From Aurantiochytrium sp. KH105 (taxonomy: Eukaryota; Sar; Bigyra; Thraustochytrida; Thraustochytriidae), in assembly GCA_003116975.1 (NCBI GenBank), contig BGKB01000143.1, positions 1 to 64,000 of the forward strand: a DNA stretch of 64,000 nt, read 5' to 3'. Made by a program: the position numbers and the translations under genes. Shown piece by piece: positions 17,259-29,900 of the stretch; the stretch's first letter is position 1, and each line of letters opens with the position of its first letter. The notes beneath the pieces are model-generated. The model had not been told where the DNA came from and did not search any database. It saw nothing but the letters and a program-made list of their open reading frames with translations.

Positions 17259-17986
17259 TCTCCTGCCATTTGGTTGGCTCCTGTGAATATGGCGTAGCCG
17301 CGTCACGTTCAGATCCGAAGTCAAAGCTTCTCGTAACTCGTCTCAATTTGTCCCCCTGTCCCCATCCAGCCCCTCTTCCCCCCGCCCCCAAAGAGGGCAA
17401 AAAAACAAATCAAAAAAACAGAACAGAACAAAAAAAAAAAGTATCGTGCGTCACTCCTTCGTCTCGTCCAAATTTCTCCCAAGAGAAAATCCACACAAAA
17501 GAGGACGGACACGCGGGACACTCAACACGTCGTCGACAAATCTGCAGGCAATCGTGTTTACTTTTAAAAAAGCTTGCGTCCAGACCTTCTTCCCTGGCCA
17601 CCCACTTCATCACCAAACTTCCTTTCTGGAATAGTAATGCTTTTGAAAATGCAGGTTTGTGAGGTATACCACGTATTTTGTTTTAGTTATGGAGACCAGA
17701 GTAAGGATCACCAATGCAAGGTCGAGACACTCGATAGTCTGGGTGAGAAAGATCGAAACTTGAAAATCACCAATTCTCCACTTTTTCGCAGCTGCTGTTC
17801 CTTCTTTCCCAATTCCAGTCCGCGAACTTCATAGTATACAACAAACGAATACGAACCACACGCACGCACACACACACACACACACACACGCACACACACA
17901 CGAGGTCGAACAAGAAAAGCAAAGAAAAACGCCTCAAAACGCAGGTTTATGATGAGTTATGGTTGCAGGCCCTCACGCAATCAACG
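17259..17986. other. Convergent intergenic spacer (DHCR24 and VPS13B-like)
   Basis: 728 bp between two 3' ends, noticeably more AT-rich than the genes. It contains an A-rich tract at about 17399-17440 and a CA microsatellite at 17856-17901. Short open frames show no family features. Confidence 0.5.
17856..17901. repeat. (CA)n microsatellite
   Basis: About 20 CA dinucleotides with a few CG interruptions, in the 3' flank of the VPS13-like gene. Confidence 0.92.
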
Positions 17987-20900
17987 TTAGCGGGATATCG
18001 CGCGCGCATGACGCTGGAGAGTTACCGCTTCCTTGACCAACAATCTACGATCCTGCTTCGAGGCAAAAACTAAAACAAGATCCCGCCCGGCCCCCGGTTC
18101 AACACGCACAGACAGGACCAAAGGATCTCGAAACGAGGAATCGAGCGCAGCCACCTGGGGCCACGCAAGATCCAGAATCGGCAAAGTATCCGTACCATCA
18201 AGGACGCTAAACAAGCGAAATGCCTCGGTGGTGACGACCACGAGCACAAGACGTCGCTGCACGTGCGGAGCAGACCCGTACTGCTGCTGCGCGCGCTCGT
18301 GGTGCACATATCGTTCATGCTGAGGTAAGAGCTTCCAATCAAAGCGCAAAGCGTGGTGAGGCGCTGACGTGAGCATGCTCCGCTCACGCATGATCGGAGG
18401 ACCTGCTGCCGCGCCAATGCCAACGTCCTGCATGATACCGCCCGAGGTTTGAGCTACTAGGTCTGCAGCGCCTCCAATTGGTTTTGTCACAGCGCCCAGG
18501 AGACCGCGGCCAACACCTTGCAAGACGCTACCGACTCCCCACCCCTGCTGAGAGGCCACTTCAAAGGGCTGTACAACAATACCCGTAGCAGCACCAAACA
18601 TGCCCTGCCCGAGACCGACGACGCCGCGAGCAAGACCTCTCGCCGTACCATAACGCATCGATTCACGTGGACCGCCAAGGCCAACCGAAAAATCTCGTAA
18701 GTGCCGCAAGGTGACCTGTTCTTGGCTGCTACTGCCTTGCCCATTGCCATGACTCTCTCGGAAACTTGCTTGCTCGTCGGTGTCCCTCCCCCCAGCCCAG
18801 TATCCGGTATTTTCCTCCTGTTCGTTGAGCGCCTCCCGCAGGACCACAGCAAGACGCATGGAGAGCGCCCGCGCCCCGCCAGACGAGTGGGTTCGCCGCC
18901 GCCGCATCTGCTCGCGCCTCGTTGCATACGCTGCGTCAAGTGAGAGGCGATCCAAGTTGCGAGCAATGCTGTTACTAAAGCCTGACACACTCATCAGCGC
19001 GCCCTCGCTCAGATGAATCAAAAGCGAGCTCCAGCCTCGCGCCACACCGCGCAAGATCCCACCGGGCCCATACCCGTGTCGAATTGCCTTCAAGGGCTGA
19101 AAGACAAGGTCGTAAACACCAGCGCCAACAGACCTTGCAAAGCCCACAGGATTTCCCAAAATCTCGAGCGACCCTAAAAGGGCCGGAGATCCCAGCAAGG
19201 CGTCCGCGATGTAGTTTGCAGCCAGCTCGTTTCGCAGAGCCTTGGCACCTTCAAATACGCGGACCAGGGACACCTCTGAAAAGCGTAGCGGGGTACGATC
19301 AATCCCCACAAACATTGGCAGCGTGGTCGTGCGTACGGTGGCAATCACACTTAGTTCGCCAATCACCAGATTCTCGATGAATATGCGGTCATCCACATCG
19401 ACGAGCTGCGCAGGGCAGACCGACTTGGCTTTAACCGTTGTATATTTGCCCTTTCGTATGGCCAACAACTTTTGCTGCGCAATAAGCGTCGCAGCAATGG
19501 GCATTAGCGACGAAGCAAGTCGCTTCAGCAGTGCGTCCTCCACTGCAACAGTCAGGGGAGCCAGACGCAAGTGCACCTTTCCAAATTGCTTTGGTAACTT
19601 GTGCCCTGCACAAGTTACCTCCGTCCAAGACGCACCAGCCAAGACACGGTCCCGCACGGCCCATGCTTCGCGGAACGATTTCGCGGCGCTCCGAGGGTCA
19701 TTGTAGCCAAACTTGCACAAAGCCACTTCGGTTTCCCCGTCATCCTCGGACTCAACAAAGTGCATCACCACGGGAATTTCACTTTCCGGAACGAATGAGT
19801 CCATTTGAATCCATTGCGCACGGCCAGCCGTGGTGTGCTGCACACTCAGTTCGCGCCATGATTCTGAACCGCGAGACTCTTGCATAATGTGAGAAACCTC
19901 CACTCCGGCTACACGCAAGTGCACAGTCTCCAACGACTGATCAAAAAGACACACCTCGAGATCCGACACCGTGGCCAGGACCTGCAAACTCTTGGTCTTC
20001 ACGGAACTCGACGAGACCACATCGTCGAAAGACGAGGACTGCACATCAGCTCCGTCTGTCGTCTCGATCTCGCCCAGAGTCCCTGCATCCTTGGCGCCTG
20101 CTTGCAAATCCAACGCTGGAGCACTGTTCACGTCATGCACAGAGATTTCCCACCAGGCATGCGGCCGTGACATAACTACGCGATAGCGCTCCAATGGCAA
20201 TATTTTCGTACCTGTCTCGCGCTGCAAGAATCGAGTTTCGACCTTGCCTGGTGGCATAGCTTTGCCAGTTTGTGTCTTGTCGTCCATTTCTAGCGCACTG
20301 CCAGTGTCGATTTCGCGAACAACGCCATCCCACGATCCAATACCGGTATTTGTAAACTTGTGGCGTTGAAACAGCAACAGCCTGTCCTTTCGTTGCTGAC
20401 CTTCAAAGACCTCGGAAGGTTTGCGAAGCCATGCTGGATCATCCTCTTCAATAACGCACAAGTACTCGTCGCGCACAAGCCGTTGGCGAGCCAGACTCAC
20501 GTGGAGTTGCATCGCAAGCTTGGCGGGGTCGTCGTCATCGCCAAAGCTCTCCTCCTGAACAGCTGGCCCATCCATGACGACGGGGCTCATCCGCCCCCGC
20601 GGTTGAGGAGAGGCCGCTGCGCTTGAAAGAATCGTCTCTGCAACGGGACCCATTTCCCCGCCAGCATACTCGCTCGTGCTGTCATCTACATTCTGCCGCA
20701 TCACTTCGAATAAGGGCTTGCGCACACGCTGCGAAAGTGCGAGCCAATTCACGGTCGCGCTGTGTTTGGGGGCAAGATAGAGTCCCCAACATGAGCCCCG
20801 AGCTTGACCACTTGTCCATTTATGCTTTTGCGATGCGTTCCCCAAGCCAACCGAGAGAAAATTTGCCGATTTGTTCATCACAATACACTCTGGCTGCGTC

Positions 20901-23900
20901 TCGCGTTGAAGGACAACGTGGACGACTCCGTCGACCTCATTGCAGATGCATGTGATGGTCTCCACATGTGCTGGCCCCACGTGCAGCTGCACGAGCTGTT
21001 TCCAGCCCTGTGCAATATCCAAAGAGGATACTGGAATCGGCTCTGTCCAAACGCCGGGCGCTGCGGTTGTGTTAAGCCTCAGTACAGTACTGAGTAACTT
21101 CTGCTCGGGGCTATCGCCCGCCTCTGAGTTCGCATTCGACCCTGACTGACTGGGCCCGAGCCCACTTCCCAAGCCCAACAGGCTGCTCACCGAACTAGCG
21201 GACGCAGAACGTTGAGAGCGATTTAGAATCCACGTTGAGAACCCACTCGAGCGACGCTCACTGGCCGGCCTTGTCGCGTCAGACCCATCCGAGCGTGATG
21301 CAGACTCTGTCTGTACACCATCCTTTTCCTCCTCCTTGTTCGCGAGCCCGGGGAGCGTACCAGCACTCACATCGCAAAAGTAGCTCATGGGTGACCACGC
21401 CTCACTCTCGGCAATCTCAACAAAGTCGAGAGCCTCGGAAAATGGCGATTCAACGCGCAACCGCACAGGCGGCCCCTTCATGCGATTGTGCACCATAATT
21501 CTATCCCTTGTGGTAATGATAAGACGCCCGTCCTCCTCGCGTGACATGTCGCACCAATATTGTGAAACCCACGCAGCGTGCTCGGCGTCTTTGACACTCT
21601 CGAGCACAGGAATGGCAACAATGTGCTGGTCGTCATCACTGAGCGGAAGCGGGGATGACCAGGCAATGGTTTCTTCATCCTGGCCAATGCACTCCCGTCC
21701 CAGACAAAGCTCCATCATATGGAAATCATCATCCTCGATACTACCCAGCGAAGACTTTGGCCACCATGCCACGGGGACGCTCGCGCCTTGATCGACAGAG
21801 ACAACCTCGTCACCGCAGCGGAAATGAAGCTTGCTCCGAGACTCATTGCGAAGGCACATCGGAGCGGATGCGCGAATAAAGAGCGATGCAAAACCTGAGA
21901 CAGCTGAAGCCTGCATTGTAATCATGCCTCCTCGCAGGTGCGCCTCGTGATGGGCCAGGGCCATACGAAGACGAGTCCCAGTTGCGTACATTGACGCTCC
22001 AAAGGCTGTTATGCAGTTTGCGAATAACGGCTCGTGGATGCGGAGCGCTGGAGAGCCGGCCAAACTATCGCTCGCTTCGCCGCGACTGCCTTCTCCCGCG
22101 GCACTCGACACGATCAGGGCCTGAGATCGGGTGGGATGTAAAAAGAGGGCGGCAATTGTGTTTGGTTCAACCGTCTGCACGCGAATCTCCCCTCGGCCTT
22201 CCTCTGTAGGAGTCGCTCGACCCAACGTTGAATTCTCAGTATTGCCATGCTGGTGCTCAGATTTGACAAGAGGCCAATATCCTTTGCTAAAGTCTTCCTC
22301 ATGCTTCACCATGGCATACTGTAAAAGCTCAAGGCGCGTCTGGGGGCGAATTTTGCAGAGTAGAGGCCACGGCGCATCGTTGCACAAATACGCAGTTGGC
22401 CAGATCTCGACCATGACCCACGAACGTAGACGACCGCCTTGTGGGGAACGAATATGTGCACGCCGAACATGAACCCAAAGCCACATTGATGACACGCCGA
22501 GAGGTCCAGGTACTTCGACGAGCTGCGGAGCACTACGACCATCGACCTTGAGAAGCGAGATCGGCGCGGACCAGTCGATCTGACGTCCAATTTGAATGCT
22601 CATTTCTCGATCAGCCTTTTCCTGCGTCGCATCGTCCATTGACGCCAAAAGATTCACGTCGGGGCACATGAGAGGTAGCGTGCCTGCGCCTGCAAAGGAA
22701 AAGTCGAACTCCTTCTCGTCGATATAGCCAACGGGCGAATGATCCCCGCCCCACCTCAGAGGTTCCGTCGAATTTTGGCGCTTGGAAACCCTTATTCCAT
22801 GCGATTTCTGCCCGCCAGAACCCGAAAACGAATCCGAATGCCCTGGCCCGACGCTTGCCACGCTAGACGACGAGGACATGCGCTGCAGACGCTCCACCTG
22901 CACCCCATGAATGGGAGAGTCCATATCGTCATCGTCACCATCGTCATGTCCTTTGGCGCGAGCAAATGTTTCGCGAAGGACTTTTGCGTCGCAAGCTGGA
23001 ACTTCACGCGTGCTGGACGCGAAGCGGATCTGCAAAGGCTCTGGAACACGACTCACGACAAAATGGCTTGGCAAGAGCCGAACAATCGTCTGCAGACCGT
23101 TTTCCCCACGCTGTGCGCTCACCCAGAGACGGCTCTGCGGTTCGTTGCCGAAAAAGACACTTTTGGCATTCTTGTTCACGCCGCCAAACACGAGACTTCG
23201 CAAGTGCACGCCAATGTTATCGATCGAGGTTGGCCGCGTCCATGTCCCGGGTTCGTCGTCGCTGCGGTCTGAAGATAGCGCGAATCGCATCAGAGGGATA
23301 AATTCAGCAGCGCGTTCAATTTGCGCACGCAAGGAGGCGTCGAGGCTCGCAAACTCGGACTCTTTTCTACCATAGCGGACGAGCGTGTGGTCTTTCGCGT
23401 GCGGCATGAGGTGCGTGCTTGTGACGCGCCACGAATAAGAGCGCGTTTTTTCTGAATCAACTCGAATAACCTCCGCAGTCCCGTACTGCCCAAACCAAAC
23501 TGTCCGGCCTGTTGAATTGACGATCCGGTACTGCAGTGACGCATCGTCATCGTTGTTGTTGTTATCCTTGTCTTCGCCGCCGCCGTCGCCATGAGTCTGT
23601 TCTTGGTTGTCTGCCGGAGTAATTTTGCCGCTCGCAGGAGGTCCTGAGCAGATTTGCACGTTAGCTTCTTTGGCAATCTCATCACGCCGGAAGAGAAGCT
23701 TTTCCATGTCATGAGCAAAGGACTGCACGGCAAAATGAACTGCAGGAAGCGTCTGCTTGCTAATATTCCAGCGCCAGTGGCGACAGTCAATCCACACACT
23801 TTCAGCGCGCGACGCAGCGCTCTTCTCATATACCACCGCCAAATGGTGCACCCGCGCAAAATGCAAAAGAGCGAGGTGACCAAAGTCCTGCACGTGAACA

Positions 23901-26900
23901 TCGAGATCTGCACTGACGCGAACCCTCTCGCGCTCTCTGGGTCGCTGTTGCAGGTGCACACCAAAGTTGCGGGCCCGTAATACGAAGAGCATTTCCTCCT
24001 TACGGGAATTCAGGTTTGCCTGGCGCAGCACCGCAAGACCCAAGCGCCGTGCCGAAACATGGATTTCCATCGGATACCAAAAGGCATCGGAGCAAGCACT
24101 CTCGACGCACAACGAGCGCACGAGTGCTGAGCACACAGCCAGTCGATCGTCCACAGGAAGACTTTCACGGTCCACTGTCTCGGCAGCGTGCCATCGCAGG
24201 ATCCACGATTTGGAAGCAGCGCTGCGACGGACCTGTAGAGGGAAAGTACTCGCATGAAGCTTTTTTCGGGCCCCGAGGAATCCTCCTTCTTGGTCCGAAT
24301 CTTCGGCAGGGTCATTATTTGTCGCATCATCCACCATAGACATGTCCACGAGATTCGAAAAGGCGTCAACAAAGTCTTCTACGCCAGGACGTCTCCACGG
24401 GGAAGCGAGGGCCTCCTCCTCGAGAGGCACGTTGAAATGTGCGACGACTACATAGCACCCTTGGATAGCGTCCCAATATGCAAGCTGACACTCCACAACG
24501 CTTGCTTCCAATCCGGTCGGATGAATGGCGGCGTCTGCAACGCCACGAGGAATCGGAGGTGCGTTAAGAAGCCGGATGCGCTCGAGCTTTCGCGGCTCAA
24601 AGTACTGCCATCGCAATGTGACCCAATCTGACATTGACGAGGTCGAAAGAGGCGCAAAGGATCGCTTCCACTGCCCGCCTGCCTGCAGCCCCTGTGTGGC
24701 GTCAACAGGGTTTGCAGCGCTCCACATTTGCTCGGGACCTGCAAGCGAGCCGGGCATTCCCAGCGCGCCAAGCACAATCTGACCTGGTGCCGGATGCACG
24801 TACTCGCTGTTATTGTCCATTTCGTAGATGCGCTTGAGGCTGGCAAAGTCGTTCGTGCGCGGCGTAGGAAGCTTGGAAAAGTAAATGTTGTCCTGCATTG
24901 ATGATGCAATGCTCAAAGCCACCGAGGCAATAGATGAGGCGGACGGATACCCCGTGCGCACACTTGCACTTGCTGCTGCTGCTGCTGCTGCTGCTGCTGT
25001 CCCCTTCGTCTTTGGAGTGTATGCTTCCGCAACAGCCATGAGCGTTGCCAGAGACTCCAGAGAAATAAACGTCTCAGCTGCAACAGTCTCGATTCCTAGC
25101 GACATCCGTGCAGCATGATTAAGAACCTTGCTTCCAACGAAGCGGAGGTCTGTCGGCTCGATCATCACCATGGTTCTCTCCAACGTCGTTCTTGCCGTGA
25201 GGGAGGTGCGGATTACAACAACCTCAAATTCGCCACGAGTCTGACGCAATGCTTGCTGAAAGAAAACCTGATCCGCAGTGAGGCGAAGTCCCGGTGAAGA
25301 TGAAGACTCTGTAAGATGAAGCCGAGCATCGAAGGACGCCAGAACGAATTTGAGAGTCATTCGGACATGTGCGCCAGCGTCCACCTCCTCGCGTGGAATG
25401 TTGTCCGTTTGTGCAGTCGCCAAAAGTTTACGCGCCTTGACAAACGTATGAAACTTGACAGACGCCTTGATCGTTTCGTCCGACTGCGCAGCAAAACGCT
25501 CCAAAGGAAAGTGTCGAGTCACGGCCTGCACGAGTCCCGCGTCGGCGCTGATAAGCAATCCACGTGGAAGCTCAACAACACAGGAACTTACTCCCTGGGG
25601 CATGGACGCCGACAGGCTTGGTGAGGATCCTTTAAGCGGGGCAACAACACTCTTACGGCCACCAGCATCGAGACCCCAGTCCATGATTTCGAACATGGTG
25701 TCTTTGCTGCTCGAAAGACGCATCTCCGATACCCAAACACGAGCTACCTCCGCCGTCTCGTCGTCCAGAACTCGAACCTCAACACCAGGCACGCTCGCCG
25801 AGATTGAAACGAGAGGGTCTCTCGTCACGACCTGGTCCTCCGAGGTCGCTATTTCCTCGACCGGTTTCTCCTCGGCGCTCGGAAGAACAGCACGATCGAA
25901 TCCTTGTAAAAGAACGTTTTGAAAGATTGCTTCGCGGACGCTCAGAGAGTCATTGAGCAAAAATGCTAAATGAGCCTTGTTGGTGAGCGTGGCGACTTCG
26001 CCTTGTAAAGTTTGCAATTGGCGAATCTGATTCACTGCAACTTGAATTTTCACCTCATCGCAAGCAAGTTCGAGGTGGCCGCTCGGGCCAATCATCATTC
26101 GGACGGAAAAAGGAAGCATGACAGGAGAACCCTTGACAGCTACATCGCGATGGTACGCGAATCTGTAGAACGAGTCGAGCGCGCCTGCCCGCAGAGAGCT
26201 CTCCTCGTTTACATCATCTTCACACGGCGGATTCATTTCAACTGTACAAGTTGACGCAGACAATGGTCCAAGAGTACATGAGGCGCCCACGCCATCTTGC
26301 GTCTGAGACGCACGCACTGTAGCGCATTCGATAACAAGAGCGTGCGATGGATGAGATGCTGGAGAAAAGGAAGTGCCCAATGGAACGAATGCACGAAGGC
26401 GACCTAGCTGCAACTGCACCTGGGGCCACTTGGGCTTCCCTCGCGACTCTTCCAGGCCGTGCGTCGTTTTTTCTTGTTTTTGGGGGACTCGGTTGCGCTT
26501 TCCTTTTGCAACAACACGAACGTGGGATGCGAGCAACAGAAACGCTGCAATGAGTCCCGGTCGAAACACAAAGTCCAAGGGCAGCAAACCTCCTTCGACG
26601 AGAAGTCGGCCATTTGTGGGCTTGATTACAGCGCAAGAGAGCAGAGTCGGTTTGTTCGTAGGTACCTCGTCGATCGAGGGCGAACAGGCAACAGGAACAG
26701 AAAGGTCCAAAGCCTCAAAGAATGCATCGTCCTCATTTTGAGGCTGCAGCGATAGCATGTCTGTCATCGCTTGCGTGGCGCGGGTCGTCTGCGTCGAAGA
26801 CAATGGCACACCAAAGGCTGTTGCCAATGACATAATGTCGTGCGCGGGGAGAAAGGCTACAATGGCCCCGATCGCGGAAGCGGGGAGACTGCAGAGGCTC

Positions 26901-29900
26901 GTGGCGTCGTCAGCTGATGTCGACTCGTCGGAAGGAGACCGAGACGAAGAGCGCAAGCGTTCAAAGGCGCATAAATCTCGCACGGTCACTCTTACAGCCA
27001 AAGAGGAAGTGTCTTGGCGCAAACTAAAATGCAAATGTTCCATCACGAACTCAATGTTTTCAGCAACCTGATAAGGTGTTCCCACATGAGCCTGTACGCT
27101 ACTCATGCGCGCATGAGGGAATAAGTTCAGATGCACGCCAGCAAGATCACCCTGAATGTTGAGCACAATGAGTGGCCAATCCATCTCGTCGGGATGCTTC
27201 GCTGCGACCGCGATCGAAGTTCGCGTCAAAACCTTGGAGACACCCTGCGTGCCGTTGTCTCGCGCATTCAAGGAAGGTGCGTCAGCCTCTTTCGTCTTTT
27301 GGAGAAAATGTGCTCCTCTCTTGAACAGTGGGGAATCTAGCACAGCGCTCAGGACAAGAAGACGTTCCGGGTCGAGATCCATTTGCACCTGATCGCAAAT
27401 AACGGATAGGCGAAGCTCCACGGCCTCTCCCAGCGCACAGGAACACGATCCGTGGAAATGAGTATCGCGGAGGACACGCCGAAGGCCTCCGCGATGCCCT
27501 CGTACGCACAATGCCAACGGTCCAGCCTTCCAACGAAAGTCATTGTGTTCTCGTCCATTTTGCACGAGACTTATTGCCGGGACCTTCATCATGACTTTAC
27601 TCGTAATGTAAGCCTCCCCTTCGCGCGCGTCAACGTGCACAAACACGCGCGTTCCTTGTACCCATGGTAGTAGGCTGCTGCTTCGACGAGGGCGGACTGG
27701 AATGTCATTGTATACAGCAATTTCACCAGAATCGACAGGAGCTGCGCGATCGTCCGGAAAGGGATTTTTCGGGACAATTACCTCCTCCGCTGCCCGGTTG
27801 CGGTCTTGGCCGACGTAAACCTTGAGGATGTCAGCAATGCGCGAGCGGGCCTGCCAGATCCAGACCAAGAGACCGTGTCCGCCGATGGCATCGAGATGGG
27901 TGACACCGAGCGTAGCGCCGAAACCCAGGCGCGCTTCGACCGTACGTTGCTCGGCGTGAAATCTCGCGACAACACTTTTCGAAAGAAAACGCGATGCGGC
28001 CTTGATTCGTTGCAAAGACGCCGTCACGGGATGGCCCTCGCCAAAGACGTGACCGGAAAGAGCAACTGCAGCCTTGCCCTTTGGGGTCCTAAGAGACAGC
28101 ACTGTGGTTCCCTGGCACTGTAGACTAGCTCCGCCAAGACTGAATGCTGCAGATGCCAAACCCTTGGCAAGACCGTCGACGCTCACGTCTGTACGCAATG
28201 TGTCGAGATTCAGAGCGACCCCTGGCAGAAGTGGTGCTTCTTTTTGAAGAAAAAGTGGATCCACTGGCGCCGCAGCAGCAGAAGAGATGGGTCGCAGAAC
28301 AGCGCCAACCACCTCGACCGCTTGACAGACGTGCATGAGATTCGCCTGCGCAAGAAAGCGTGCCAGGTCCATCCTGACGCGCGCTTTGCGCCCGGTCTCA
28401 TTTCGATCGACGGGGGCAACCAGGGTGAGTAGAGCGCGTGCCTGCACAAACTGCGCAAGAACAGCATTATATGAAGACCCTCCCGTGGACTCGGGGCCCG
28501 AGACCCCATCAAACCCTTGCTTTTCGTGCACGTGCTGATGAATCTTCTGTGGTTTGTGTTCCAATCGAGATGGCCGCTCGGCCAGAAACACAGTAACGTG
28601 GCCCAAGCTAGCCTGAGCCGCAGTAGTCTTTCGATCCGTTCGACTGACCTCAGTAGCCCTGTGTGTGAGCTGATCGAAAACGTGCGGAGGGAAAAGGCTG
28701 ACTGGAGGCGTCGGTGCGCCCTTTGACACGGCAAAGATACCCCTCTCTGCACGATGAAGATCGGCTCCGAACCGAAGGACTGTGTCGCGAACGAGAACGC
28801 CGAGACAGGAGTGCGCTTCTTCTCGTGTCGCGCCCGGAGGTACGGTTGACAATTCGCCTACAATTTTGGGGAAGCTGGCAAGGACTTCCACAGGTCGCGA
28901 GACGCGTTGTAATTGCTGTGGACGGGTTAAACTTGAATACTCTGCAGCAAGTTCTTTTAAGGCGGCGCCGGCTGTGCCCTTGCGGAGCTCTGGAAGCCCC
29001 GAGCGGGTCCCAAGTTCGTCTGGGGATGCAGCTGAGAGGCCAAAGAACTCGTAGATGCCCTCGACCGAGAGAAGGTCAAGTCTGCACGACACGGGTCCTA
29101 CTGCAGCGTCTACATAGATGGGCGCCGTGGCCGGGGATAATGCTGGGGTGTCAACGTCCACGGTTGGATTTCCGGAGGAGGTCGGTGGATTGAGCTGCCC
29201 TGTGGGTGCATGGCAGTGGAAGCGGAGGGCCTTGTCAGACCGTCGATAAAGAGAGGTCCCAACGCAGCACTCCTTTTCGCAGTGTTCGGGATACGTTGCC
29301 ATGCCGTTTGCGCTATTGAAAAAACTCCAGCAGAACCAAGGGTGTGGCATTGCATCAAGAATTGCGCTGTTTGTGTTGCCCGTAAATTCTGTCGATTCTC
29401 CCCACAGCGCCACGTCATGGGATACGGACGTTGCCGCTTCCAGGCGGCAAATTCGCACAAGATCAACATCTGCATAAATGTCAACAAAGGCCTTTGTGTG
29501 ATCCTCAATGAGATCGTCAACTTTTCGGACCTCCAACGTGATACCTTGGACAGCGAAGCGTAAAAGTTCGTCAAGCCTGGTGCCTGCAACTTTTTGCCTG
29601 CGCTGCGGCAGAGTTGACCCTTGTTGAGTGCGATCCAAACGCACCTTTACCATGCCAACATTGGCAACGGGCACAGAAACGAACTCTCCTCCGTCTTCGC
29701 GGTCTCCCCCTTCTTCGTCGATCGTCAGGGCCGAATCGTCGCCGAACAATGCACTCGTCATGCTTGATTGGTTCAAATTTGCGTTGCCTTGAACTGTATG
29801 CTTGGTCTTGTCGTCGCGCGTTTCTTTGTGAACGAGAAATGTAAAGCTGATCGAGTCCACGCGAGTTCCAGCGACGACAAGAAGTCTCTTTCGCTCCCGC